DNA of 34,042 bases, from assembly GCA_964429805.1 (NCBI GenBank), contig CAYSDH010000034.1, positions 1 to 34,042 of the forward strand. The letters are read 5' to 3'. Positions 7,805 through 16,552 of this stretch are shown piece after piece. The translations under genes and the position numbers were made by a program. Source of the stretch: CAYSDH01 sp964429805 (GTDB taxonomy: Bacteria; Bacteroidota; Bacteroidia; Flavobacteriales_D; JABDKJ01). The notes below the pieces were generated by a model. It searched no databases. It worked only from the letters and a program-made list of their open reading frames with translations, and had not been told where the DNA came from. Every line of letters begins with the position of its first letter. Position 1 is the first letter of the stretch.

Positions 7805-9538
7805 TCAATAACCAAATCCTTTTGGGCTACCGACTCTGTCCATCGCGCATCGGAAACCAATTTTTGCGGTAGACTGACGTTCGTCTAGGTATCTTCTTGT
7901 TCCAGGAACCGTGTAGTAGATACGGTCACCCCACGAACCACCTTTGTAGACACGTGCTCTATCATTGATTAAGGTTGTAGAACCCCAGTCATACATGATG
8001 TTTCCTTCAGTCTCTTCTTGGTCGTAGAATACGCTAGAGGCCTTGTCACCATCAACGTGGTCTATGTAGTCTGCCTCACGGTAGTTGCGTCTGTCTATAA
8101 TTTCTTCTACAGTCACGTCTCTCCATCTCAGCTCACCAGGAGCACTCTCAATGTAATCACTGTATCCCTTTATAAGCTTTGAACCTTTTGTGATGTCTTC
8201 AGTCGTCTTCACTAACTCGTGAGACTCAGCAACCATTTCATTGGCCGCGTCATACTTTCTGTCATCGTTAAGCGTCTTCGCTTCCTGAATTTTAGTGATG
8301 AGGTCAGACACAAGGTTTGCCTCTTCTGGTGACAAGTCACCTTCTGATATTTTTTGGAATGACTCCAAGAAATAGAGGACCCCATCCACATCATAAGCCA
8401 TGACATCATACTTGTCTTCAATTCCTCCTTCGCTATTTAAAACCTTAGTCTGGTAGACATTACCTCTGTATGGTCTGAATTCAGCTTCGTCTTCAAAACT
8501 CAACGGACGGTATACATCCATCACCCACTCACTAACATTTCCAGCCATGTTATACAGACCGTAGTCATTAGGTGGATAGGCGTATACAGGTGCAGTTACA
8601 TCTGCATTATCGTTTAGGTTTCCAGCAACTCCCATGTAGTCACCTCGACCTCTAATGAAGTTTCCATTAAACGTACCGTAGAGGTTGTCAGAAGGGTCGT
8701 CATTTCTAACGTAGTTACCATTCCACGGATATACTTTACGGTTGGTAATCAACTCTTGAAATGAGTTACCGACTAGTCCATATGCAGCAAACTCCCATTC
8801 TGCCTCAGTAGGCAGTCTGTAGCGAGGTAAAAGAATACCATCTTCTATCTGCACATTTCTAAACTCGTTGTCTGGATTGAGATCTTCAATTCCTTCCACA
8901 CGTTTACCACTCTCATATTGTCCGGCCAAGTAGGCATCAGTGGTGAAGTGATCTTCATTCGCCTGTTGCGGGAAGTGATCAAAAAGACCTTCTCTAATCA
9001 GGAGGCTCTCATTTACTCTGTCTGTTCTCCAGACACAGTAGTCACTCGCTTGCAGCCAGTTTACACCAACTACAGGGTAGTCCATGTATGCTGGATGACG
9101 CAGGTAGTAATCTACATAAGGCTCATTATAGGCCAGTTTAGATCTCCATACCAGTGTATCAGGCAAGGCTTTCTTATATACTTCTGGATAATCTGCACCG
9201 TAGATTCTTCTCAACCAGTAGAGGTATTCTCTCCAGTGAAGATTCGTGATTTCAGATTCGTCAATGTAAAAACTAGAGACAGTAACCCTTCTAGGCACAT
9301 TGTTCCAGTCATAATTTACGTCATCGATTACTCGACCCATAGTAAAGGTACCACCCTCTATAAGCACAAGGCCAGGTCCGGTCTCTTGCTCTACATAAGG
9401 CGCCCTTTCAAATCCTCCGTTACGTGTGTCGTTGTAAGCCCAACCTGTGGCACTTGATACGTCACGTCCACAAGAGGATAGAATAAGCAGTGCTCCACCC
9501 ATCAGGAGCAGTGTCTGTATGTTCTTCAGTGGTTTCAT
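7805..9538 (-). CDS. gldJ: Gliding motility / T9SS lipoprotein GldJ
   Basis: The 577-residue protein starts with a lipoprotein signal peptide (LLILSSC, lipidated C23). It carries a formylglycine-generating-enzyme-like (sulfatase-modifying factor) fold: MVEGGTFTMG-type start (LIEGGTFTMGRV), FYIDESEITN, YRLPTEAEWEFAA, NMAGNVSEWVMDVYRP and the C-terminal VYKGGSWGDR ... FRCAMDRVG. The last block and overall length identify GldJ rather than GldK. In Flavobacterium GldJ is an outer-membrane-associated lipoprotein needed for gliding and T9SS function, stabilising GldK. A charged, helical insertion (about 380-470) interrupts the FGE domain before the final strands. It is 46 nt downstream of the porP/sprF homologue and is followed by a terminator, so these two form a likely operon divergent from porU. 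Confidence 0.92.
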   Translation of the reverse strand: MKPLKNIQTLLLMGGALLILSSCGRDVSSATGWAYNDTRNGGFERAPYVEQETGPGLVLIEGGTFTMGRVIDDVNYDWNNVPRRVTVSSFYIDESEITNLHWREYLYWLRRIYGADYPEVYKKALPDTLVWRSKLAYNEPYVDYYLRHPAYMDYPVVGVNWLQASDYCVWRTDRVNESLLIREGLFDHFPQQANEDHFTTDAYLAGQYESGKRVEGIEDLNPDNEFRNVQIEDGILLPRYRLPTEAEWEFAAYGLVGNSFQELITNRKVYPWNGNYVRNDDPSDNLYGTFNGNFIRGRGDYMGVAGNLNDNADVTAPVYAYPPNDYGLYNMAGNVSEWVMDVYRPLSFEDEAEFRPYRGNVYQTKVLNSEGGIEDKYDVMAYDVDGVLYFLESFQKISEGDLSPEEANLVSDLITKIQEAKTLNDDRKYDAANEMVAESHELVKTTEDITKGSKLIKGYSDYIESAPGELRWRDVTVEEIIDRRNYREADYIDHVDGDKASSVFYDQEETEGNIMYDWGSTTLINDRARVYKGGSWGDRIYYTVPGTRRYLDERQSTAKIGFRCAMDRVGSPKGFGY

Positions 9539-9584
9539 GGTGTTGTGTGTTTCTAAAAATTCCTTTTCTGCAGTGTTCTCTAAA

Positions 9585-10562
9585 CTAGAATGAAGGACAA
9601 CTTATTGCCCGGAAAGGCTGTCGTGATTTCTTGCACTTCATTTGGAAAGTCATTGTTATCTCGTGACTTCCTCCAGTCTCGGTAGTCAGTTTTGACGTAG
9701 TCAGGTCGTAACTATATCCGACTTTAATTACGTCTGTCTGGACTCCAACTAAAGCGATAAACGCATCGTCAAGTCTGTACCATGTTCCAAAGACCAATGG
9801 TCCTTTCTTCACATACACTCCCAAGTTAACTTGCTGGAAGTCAGCTTGACGCTGGTACAATACATTTGGCGATACTGACGCTTCAGAAAGACCTTTTCTC
9901 TTTCCGTCTATTGGGATAACAGCCCCAAGGTGTCCAGTAAATTTCATTGGTAGCCTACTTGTACCGAGTACTAATGACTCGTTAGGCTGGTTGATGTGAT
10001 GCACCGCACCACCAATGTAGAATGAGTCGCTAAATCCTAAGATTCCCGCTGAGGCATCGAAAAATCCGACATTTCCTCCTCTCGGAATTTCTTGAGTGGT
10101 ATAGATAAACCCTCTACGTGGATCAATCTGGTCCCCAAAACTCAACTTATCCCAGTCAAGGGCCTTTTGAGTGTATGTGGCCTGTAGACCAAATTTCAAG
10201 GAGAATTTTCTACTTACCGCTTTCTGGTAAGAGTATATCCCACTAAAACTTGTCGTACTCATCACACCTCTTCCTGCTTCATCGCGCATGGCAATAAAAC
10301 CGATACCACCAGAGATGGTAGGGATGTGTTGATCATATGAGGCACTATAAGTCACAAATGTTCCAGTTAAAGACGGCCACTGATTTCTGTAGGCCAAAAT
10401 TGTCCGAGGACAACGGGCACTTCCTGCAAAAGCAGGGTTCAGATACAGCGGATTGGCGTAAAACTGAGTGAACTGTGGATCCTGCGCACTGACTTCACTG
10501 TCAGGAGAAATCATTCCCAACAGGCCGACCACAGCGCAAGCGATAGCTAGTTTAATCTTCAT
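9585..10562 (-). CDS. PorP/SprF family T9SS outer-membrane protein
   Basis: The 325-residue protein has a signal peptide (cleavage near VSAQ-D, about 26/27) and the family's N-terminal hallmark QDPQFTQFYANPLYLNPAFAGS. The remainder alternates amphipathic strands expected of an outer-membrane beta barrel (GGIGFIAMRDEAGRG, SFYIGGAVHHINQPNES, KVGYSYDLTTS). PorP/SprF proteins act in T9SS/gliding, with SprF specifically supporting SprB adhesin secretion and others associating with PorK/N rings or particular cargo. Genomes carry several paralogues, so which role this one has cannot be told. Its place beside gldJ and divergent from porU supports a secretion role. A near-match -7 box TAAACTTG lies on the minus strand at 10590-10583, with TTGTTG farther upstream at an over-long spacing. 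Confidence 0.88.
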   Translation of the reverse strand: MKIKLAIACAVVGLLGMISPDSEVSAQDPQFTQFYANPLYLNPAFAGSARCPRTILAYRNQWPSLTGTFVTYSASYDQHIPTISGGIGFIAMRDEAGRGVMSTTSFSGIYSYQKAVSRKFSLKFGLQATYTQKALDWDKLSFGDQIDPRRGFIYTTQEIPRGGNVGFFDASAGILGFSDSFYIGGAVHHINQPNESLVLGTSRLPMKFTGHLGAVIPIDGKRKGLSEASVSPNVLYQRQADFQQVNLGVYVKKGPLVFGTWYRLDDAFIALVGVQTDVIKVGYSYDLTTSKLTTETGGSHEITMTFQMKCKKSRQPFRAISCPSF

Positions 10563-10706
10563 TATAGATTGTCTTTAAAACCCAAGTTTATAGCCAACAA
10601 TAATACGACTTTTTCAACAAAAAAGTTTCCACTTTGTGGATAGCGCCACAATATCAGCGATACAATAGACGTTCAATGTGTGCCCTTTTTTCCAATGATG
10701 AATGCG

Positions 10707-10714
10707 TAATTTTG
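10707..10714 (+). promoter_or_regulatory. Putative -7 box for porU
   Basis: TAATTTTG is an exact TAnnTTTG match 25 nt before the porU ATG in the 177-nt divergent region between the porP homologue and porU. The -33 region contains a T6 run (10686-10691) instead of TTTG, so support is moderate. Confidence 0.4.
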
Positions 10715-10739
10715 AATTCGTTGCCAATTAGCCACGATT

Positions 10740-13700
10740 ATGACATGTAAACCCCTCTCAAACAGCAGTTTAATGCTGTTGGCCGTCACATTGTTGATGA
10801 GCCAGGCTTCCTTGCTAGCACAAGACTACCCCGTGCAGATTCAATGGCAGCAGACTTCCCAGAAAATGGCGGACTCAGAGCCACTTTCCTTTGATGGTGC
10901 ACAGTTTCTGACCGAAGAGTCTGATGTGCCTTACTTCTGGGCTATGTATCCGCACAGTGCGGGCAATGCCTCTGTAAGTGTAGAGATCAAGAATCCAACG
11001 TTTGAAGATTTTAACTGGACTCCAGCGGCTGGGCAGCGACTTGATTTGATCAAGAATAAGCTGGAACCCAAAGCGGGTGTGGGTATTACACGTGGAAATG
11101 CCTTTATCGAAGTGTCTTTTGTTCCAATTATTAAGGTTGGTCCAGACAGCTATCAAAAACTGGTCAGTGGCACAGTATCCTTGAAGACAACTCCCCTCGC
11201 TAAACCAAAAACCCTGGAGTTTGCAGACCACTCTAAACTGGCCACTGGTCAGTGGATTAAGTTGAGCGTGGCAAAAGATGGTGTGTATCGTATCACGCGC
11301 AGCCAACTGCAAGACATGGGAGTAGATGTCGCGTCACTCAACCCCAATGAGATTAATATATATGGTACAGACCAAGGTATGTTGCCATTTAACAATGCGG
11401 TAGATCGCCATGACGATTTGCAAGTGAAGGCTATTGACATTGTTGGTGGAAATGATGGCAGTTTTGATGCCGGTGATGAAATCAGGTTTTACGCCCGGGG
11501 ACCTCAAAAATGGGCGTATAATCAAACCAAGGAAGAGTTTATTCATACCAAGCACTTGTTCACTCAATTGGCTCATGTCTACGTGGGCATAGGTATAGAG
11601 CCTGCAGTGCGGGTGTCAGATGCTGTGCTGAGTGATTCGCCAGAGACTATGACCGTCAATAGTTTTGATGACTACTCCTTTCACGAGATAGATGATGACA
11701 ACATAGTAGAATCTGGTCGTCAACTGCTGGGTGAAGAGTTTGGCTTAGAAAATGAATACTCGTATTCAGGTGGAGCCTTCAGCTTTGAAAATATTGACCT
11801 TACCGCCCCTGTAAAGCTGAGTGCGCGTGTGGCTTCGCGTGTGATTAGCCAAAATGTGGCCGATTCGTACACCATTACTTCAGATGGCAACTCGGAAGTT
11901 ATTAATGTGACGGGCACTAATCAGTCACTTTACCGGCTGCTGAAAGCGGGTGAAACCACCTATAGTTTTTTGCCAAGTTCATCAAACCTAGCCACTACTG
12001 TTAGCTACAACCCTGGGGGCCCAGACTCTGAAGGTTGGTTAGATTACATCAGGTTTAATTGCCGCAGAATGTTGACACGAACCTCTAGCCAGTTGATTTA
12101 TAGAGATGTAGAAAGTGTAGGAGTCGGCAACATCTCAAAGTTTAGCGTCAGTAATATGAATGATGCGCAGACCATTTGGGATGTGACTGACCCGCTTGAT
12201 CCTCGATTGGTGAATTATGATTTGTCAGGAGATGTGGCAGAATACACAGTGGCTTCAGAGTCGCTCAAAGAATATGCGGTGTTTAGTAATAGCAACTTAC
12301 TGACTCCAACAATAGTAGGTCCGGTTGAAAATCAAGATTTGCATGGTATGATGGCCCAAGACATGATCATCATCTCGGCAGTTCCTTTCCTATCAACGGC
12401 AGAAAAAATAGCCGAGTTGCACAGAGAAGAGGGATTAAACGTAGAAGTCCTCAGACCACAGCAGATTTATGAAGAGTTTTCGTGCGGTATGCAAGACGTG
12501 ACGGCCATTAAGATGTTTTTTAAAATGTTTTATGACCGTGCCGCAGGAGATGAAAACCTCATGGTCGATTATCTACTCTATCTCGGAGACGGTACGTTTC
12601 AGAACTATGGCATAAACCCAGCGACTTCGATATTTATTCCTACCCATCAGTCTTTAAACTCAGAATCGCTCACTCAGTCATACGTTTCTGATGATTATGT
12701 GGGGTTTTTGGACGATGATGAAATTGAAGGCGGGAGTGGAAGTAATGACCGAGTGGACCTGGGAATAGGCCGATTACCGGTAAAATCTTTGTCAGAAGCC
12801 GAAGGGGTGTATAACAAGATTAGACATTACATGCGCACCAACACGGGCATAGTTAACGGTCACTGTCAGACAGATGAAGGCATTGTGTTTGGAGACTGGC
12901 GCACCAAGATTTTGTTGGTCGGAGATGATGAGGATAATAATCAGCACATGGAAGATGCAGAAGAGCTGTGGGACAAAATAGAGCTGGTCAATAATGACTA
13001 CAACGTGGACAAGGTCTACCTGGACGCGTATCTTCAAGAGTCTACACCAGGCGGGTCGCGTTATCCTGAAGCACAAAAAGACATCAAAGAGGCCATTCAA
13101 AATGGCAAATTTATAGTGAGCTATTCTGGCCACGGAGGAGAAGTGGGTTGGGCCCAAGAGCGCATACTTGATGTGCCGACTATACAGGGGTTTACTAACC
13201 TTGATCACATGTGCATCATGCTTACTGCCACCTGTGAGTTTAGTCGCTATGATGACCCAGACAGAACCTCAGCAGGAGAGTTTATAGTGCTTAACGAAAA
13301 CGGTGGGGCCATTGCGCTTCTGACCACCACTAGGTTGGTCTACTCTGGTCCAAACTTGACCCTGAGTAAAAATTTCTACGACATTATTCTGAGAGATGAC
13401 GAAGCAACATATACCTGTCCAAATGGCGGATTGACCTTCAATCAACCGCACGGCATGCGTTTGGGTGATGTGAGTCGCTTGACTAAAAACTGTACCAATC
13501 AGTCTATTAATAACCTCAACTTCTCATTGCTTGGTGATCCAGCATTGCGTCCAAATAAGGCAAGGCAAGTAGTGGTGACTGACAGTATTTTAGACATGTC
13601 GGGCAATATGATTAGCGAAATGAATGCGCTGCAAGGAATCAGAGTTGTAGGGCACATCGAAGATGTAAATGGAGCAGCGCTCAATGATTTTAATGGACAG

Positions 13701-14639
13701 ATTGAGCCAGAGGTGTATGACAAATCGATCGACATTGTCTCTCTCCAAAATGACGGAGGTGGCGCCTTTAATTTTGACCTTAGAGGTAACATCATTTATA
13801 AAGGAAAAGCGACTGTAGAGGCAGGTCAGTTTGAGTTTAGTTTCATTGTGCCCAAAGACATCAGTTATCAAGATGGAGAGGGTAGGCTGAGTTACTATGC
13901 GCTGGGAGACGGCACAGATGCAAAAGGACACCAAGAAGGATTTGGAGTAGGTGGCACAAACGAAAATGCGCCAGAAGATGAGACTGGTCCAGAGGTGTCC
14001 ATTTATTTGGAGTCAGAGAGCTTCGTGTCAGGCGGACTGACCAATGCCTCACCATTTCTATATGCCGACATCTTTGATGAGCATGGTGTCAATACTGTTG
14101 GAAACGGGATAGGGCATGACATCACAGTCACCATTGATGGCAACACGAGTGAGTCAATCGTGCTCAACGACTTTTACGAGTCAGCCCTTAATTCTTTCCA
14201 AAAAGGTACTGTGCAGTATCAACTCACTGACCTTGCAGAAGGTGAGCATACGCTCGAGTTTAAGGTCTGGGACATCTACAACAACTCGTCAAAGACAAGC
14301 ATCGACTTTGTGGTCAGAGATGACCAAGTGATGGTGTTGCAGAATGTGCTGAATTATCCAAACCCGTTTACCACTCATACCGAGTTTATGTTTGAGCATA
14401 ATCAGTCCTGTGAGTTCTTGGATGTCCAGGTGCAGGTTTTCACTGTTTCTGGGAAACTTGTCAAGACCATTCACCGTACTATAGGAACCGATACCGAATT
14501 AGCAGATCCTATAGCGTGGAACGGAAGAGATGACTACGGAGATCGAATCGGTCGAGGAGTATATGTCTACAAGCTAAAAGTGACTACTCCGGATGGTAAA
14601 AAAGAAGAACAATTTGAGAAACTAGTTATACTCAATTAA
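10740..14639 (+). CDS. porU: T9SS C-terminal signal peptidase/sortase PorU
   Basis: The 1299-residue protein has an N-terminal signal peptide (LMLLAVTLLMSQASLLAQ-D), a long beta-rich N-terminal region and a gingipain-like peptidase C25 domain from roughly residue 530 to 950. The catalytic pair is visible: H798 in SGHGG and C832 in TATCEF, 34 residues apart as in gingipains. The C-terminus (about 1200-1299) is a FlgD-like sandwich with NYPNPFTTHTEF and GRGVYVYKLKV, the usual PorU tail. PorU sits on the outer surface with PorV, removes cargo sorting domains and transfers the cargo to anionic lipopolysaccharide. Length agrees with flavobacterial PorU (about 1280). No frameshift or lost catalytic residue is seen. 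porV follows, its promoter overlapping the porU stop. Confidence 0.96.
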   Translation: MTCKPLSNSSLMLLAVTLLMSQASLLAQDYPVQIQWQQTSQKMADSEPLSFDGAQFLTEESDVPYFWAMYPHSAGNASVSVEIKNPTFEDFNWTPAAGQRLDLIKNKLEPKAGVGITRGNAFIEVSFVPIIKVGPDSYQKLVSGTVSLKTTPLAKPKTLEFADHSKLATGQWIKLSVAKDGVYRITRSQLQDMGVDVASLNPNEINIYGTDQGMLPFNNAVDRHDDLQVKAIDIVGGNDGSFDAGDEIRFYARGPQKWAYNQTKEEFIHTKHLFTQLAHVYVGIGIEPAVRVSDAVLSDSPETMTVNSFDDYSFHEIDDDNIVESGRQLLGEEFGLENEYSYSGGAFSFENIDLTAPVKLSARVASRVISQNVADSYTITSDGNSEVINVTGTNQSLYRLLKAGETTYSFLPSSSNLATTVSYNPGGPDSEGWLDYIRFNCRRMLTRTSSQLIYRDVESVGVGNISKFSVSNMNDAQTIWDVTDPLDPRLVNYDLSGDVAEYTVASESLKEYAVFSNSNLLTPTIVGPVENQDLHGMMAQDMIIISAVPFLSTAEKIAELHREEGLNVEVLRPQQIYEEFSCGMQDVTAIKMFFKMFYDRAAGDENLMVDYLLYLGDGTFQNYGINPATSIFIPTHQSLNSESLTQSYVSDDYVGFLDDDEIEGGSGSNDRVDLGIGRLPVKSLSEAEGVYNKIRHYMRTNTGIVNGHCQTDEGIVFGDWRTKILLVGDDEDNNQHMEDAEELWDKIELVNNDYNVDKVYLDAYLQESTPGGSRYPEAQKDIKEAIQNGKFIVSYSGHGGEVGWAQERILDVPTIQGFTNLDHMCIMLTATCEFSRYDDPDRTSAGEFIVLNENGGAIALLTTTRLVYSGPNLTLSKNFYDIILRDDEATYTCPNGGLTFNQPHGMRLGDVSRLTKNCTNQSINNLNFSLLGDPALRPNKARQVVVTDSILDMSGNMISEMNALQGIRVVGHIEDVNGAALNDFNGQIEPEVYDKSIDIVSLQNDGGGAFNFDLRGNIIYKGKATVEAGQFEFSFIVPKDISYQDGEGRLSYYALGDGTDAKGHQEGFGVGGTNENAPEDETGPEVSIYLESESFVSGGLTNASPFLYADIFDEHGVNTVGNGIGHDITVTIDGNTSESIVLNDFYESALNSFQKGTVQYQLTDLAEGEHTLEFKVWDIYNNSSKTSIDFVVRDDQVMVLQNVLNYPNPFTTHTEFMFEHNQSCEFLDVQVQVFTVSGKLVKTIHRTIGTDTELADPIAWNGRDDYGDRIGRGVYVYKLKVTTPDGKKEEQFEKLVILN

Positions 14640-14672
14640 TTGCACTGTAAAGCCTTAATTTCCTTATATTTG
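14640..14672 (+). promoter_or_regulatory. Promoter of porV
   Basis: TTG at 14640-14642, immediately after the porU TAA, is followed after 22 nt by TATATTTG (14665-14672). The box ends 18 nt before the porV ATG at 14691. This suggests porV can be transcribed independently of porU, sensible if more PorV than PorU is required. Confidence 0.6.
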
Positions 14673-14690
14673 CAGCCCAAAAATTTCGAC

Positions 14691-15968
14691 ATGTCGAACT
14701 ACATTAAATACGCGATTTCTAGCATTGCAATCGCACTTACTTTAGGCCAGACTTCATTTGCGCAGACTGGTACAGTGACAGACATCACTGGTCAAGAAAA
14801 CGATTTGAGAACGATTACTACGGCCGTTCCTTTTCTAATCATTGGTCCTGACACGCGCTCAGGTGGTATGGGAGAAGCCGGTGTGGCAATCTCACCTGAT
14901 GCAAACAGCATTCACTGGAATCCAGCAAAGCTTGCCTTTGCCGAAAATGAAATGGAAGTGTCTCTGTCTTATTCACCATGGCTAAGACAAATCGTAAAAG
15001 ACATGAACTTGGCTTATCTCTCTGGTTACAAAAAGCTAGATGATAACCAAGCGGTAGGAGCGTCACTGCGCTACTTCTCACTCGGAAGTATTCAGTTTAC
15101 AGACATTCAGGGTAATGACCTTTTGAGCTTTGAGCCTAGTGAGTTTGCTATTGATGGAGTTTACTCTATCAGATTATCAGACAAATTTTCTGGTGGAATG
15201 AGTGCTAGATTCATTTACTCTAACCTAACAGGTAGTATCACCACAAATTCAGGAGCTAACTCAAAGCCTGGAACAGCCTTCGCTGTTGATGTGAGTGCCT
15301 ACTATCAAAATGACCAGATTAGACTCGGTGATTTTGATGCTGTGCTTGCAGCCGGATTAAACATCTCTAACATTGGTTCAAGAATAGCATATACCGATGC
15401 GGCAGAGCGTGACTTTATTCCAATCAACATGAGAATCGGTCCAGCACTTACGCTTCTTCTTGATGATTATAACAGCTTGACATTTACCGTTGATGCCAAC
15501 AAGCTTCTAGTGCCTTCTGTGCCGCTTTACAACGACAGTAATGAGGTCGCAGCAGGAAGAGACCCTAATGTGGGTGTGGCTTCAGGTATCTTCGGTTCAT
15601 TTGGAGATGCGCCAGGTTTTGCTGTGCTCAATGATGATGGAACTCCACGTACTGATGCGGACGGAAATTTTGAAATAGAAAGCGGCTCTGTCTTAAAAGA
15701 AGAGATGCGTGAGATTAACTATGCAGCAGGATTTGAGTACTGGTACTCTAACCAGTTTGCCTTAAGAGGTGGGTACTTCTATGAGCACCCAACAAAAGGA
15801 GACCGTAAATTCTTCACCCTCGGTGCAGGAGTGAAGTATCAGATATTCTCATTTGACTTCAGCTACTTAATCGCAGCGCGTCAGCGAAATCCGTTGGCCA
15901 ACACGCTTAGATTCACACTCAAGCTCAATTTTGACAAGTCTGCAGCTTCTAGCTCAGACGGAGAGTAA
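14691..15968 (+). CDS. porV: T9SS outer-membrane protein PorV (LptO)
   Basis: The 425-residue protein starts MSNYIKYAISSIAIALTLGQ, a signal peptide cleaved near SFAQ-T. The diagnostic PorV segment follows: FLIIGPDTRSGGMGEAGVAI with SPDANSIHWNPAKLAF, then a 14-stranded FadL-like barrel with SFSYLIAARQRNPLANTLRF near the C-terminus. PorV binds substrate sorting domains at the translocon, shuttles them to PorU and is required for most CTD-bearing cargo. The frame is open back to a TTG at 14640, but that codon is part of the promoter and the signal peptide begins at 14691, so the ATG is preferred. The order porU-porV-cdd-pdhA resembles the neighbourhood known in Flavobacteriia. Confidence 0.95.
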   Translation: MSNYIKYAISSIAIALTLGQTSFAQTGTVTDITGQENDLRTITTAVPFLIIGPDTRSGGMGEAGVAISPDANSIHWNPAKLAFAENEMEVSLSYSPWLRQIVKDMNLAYLSGYKKLDDNQAVGASLRYFSLGSIQFTDIQGNDLLSFEPSEFAIDGVYSIRLSDKFSGGMSARFIYSNLTGSITTNSGANSKPGTAFAVDVSAYYQNDQIRLGDFDAVLAAGLNISNIGSRIAYTDAAERDFIPINMRIGPALTLLLDDYNSLTFTVDANKLLVPSVPLYNDSNEVAAGRDPNVGVASGIFGSFGDAPGFAVLNDDGTPRTDADGNFEIESGSVLKEEMREINYAAGFEYWYSNQFALRGGYFYEHPTKGDRKFFTLGAGVKYQIFSFDFSYLIAARQRNPLANTLRFTLKLNFDKSAASSSDGE

Positions 15969-15981
15969 AAATCCAAAGATT

Positions 15982-16473
15982 TTGGGAGAGCAACGTACCA
16001 TCACCTTCTCCTACACCGAGTTCAGTAACGATACAGAGCTGGATGCGGAGGACAAAAATCTGCTCGACAGAGCAAGACTTGCCCTCAAGAAGGCCTATGC
16101 CCCATACTCAAAGTTTAACGTAGGCGCAGCCTTGTTAATGGAAGATGGGACAATCATTGAAGGAAACAATCAAGAAAATGTGGCTTACCCCTCAGGACTC
16201 TGTGCTGAGCGTGTAGCATTGTACTATGCCGGAGCCCAATTTCCAGATCAACATGTGGTAAAAATTGCCATTAGTGCTCAAGCCGAAGAGTTTGATGTGG
16301 ATTATCCCATTACGCCCTGTGGCGCGTGCAGACAGGCTTTGCTCGAGTACGAGACCAATGCGCATGCCCATATTCAAGTCATTTTGGCGGGTGCTTCGGG
16401 CAAAGTAATTAAGGTGCCTTCTGTTAGAAGTATGCTCCCTCTTTCCTTCAATGAGCAGAAATTAAAGAAGTAG
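15982..16473 (+). CDS. cdd: Cytidine deaminase (probable TTG start)
   Basis: Cdd deaminates cytidine/deoxycytidine to uridine/deoxyuridine in pyrimidine salvage. From the start proposed here the protein has 163 residues, usual for Bacteroidota Cdd. It shows ALKKAYAPYSKFNVGAALL, the catalytic CAE (C74-A75-E76) and zinc ligands PCGAC (C113, C116). There is no in-frame ATG or GTG upstream of the conserved region: the nearest candidates are TTG at 15982 and TTG at 15931, the latter inside porV. The 15982 codon gives the expected N-terminus just before TITFSYTEF and leaves a 13-nt gap after the porV stop, so it is preferred. It probably shares the porV transcript. Confidence 0.88.
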   Translation: MGEQRTITFSYTEFSNDTELDAEDKNLLDRARLALKKAYAPYSKFNVGAALLMEDGTIIEGNNQENVAYPSGLCAERVALYYAGAQFPDQHVVKIAISAQAEEFDVDYPITPCGACRQALLEYETNAHAHIQVILAGASGKVIKVPSVRSMLPLSFNEQKLKK

Positions 16474-16519
16474 ACCAACATTTTACTATTTCATATTCTT
16501 TAGAATACCGCTATTCGCA

Positions 16520-16527
16520 TATCTTTG
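16520..16527 (+). promoter_or_regulatory. Putative -7 box for pdhA
   Basis: TATCTTTG is an exact TAnnTTTG match 25 nt before the pdhA ATG. A TTTA at 16499-16502, 17 nt upstream, could be the -33 element. The same octamer precedes recG and the DUF59 gene. Confidence 0.5.
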
Positions 16528-16552
16528 CGTTTCATCTAGGCGAAATACTATT

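Noticed and set aside
8918..9457. 179-codon plus-strand open frame
   Set aside because: It is the antisense shadow of gldJ, with no domain and no promoter.
12792..13208. 138-codon minus-strand open frame
   Set aside because: It lies wholly inside the porU peptidase domain on the opposite strand and has no recognisable features.
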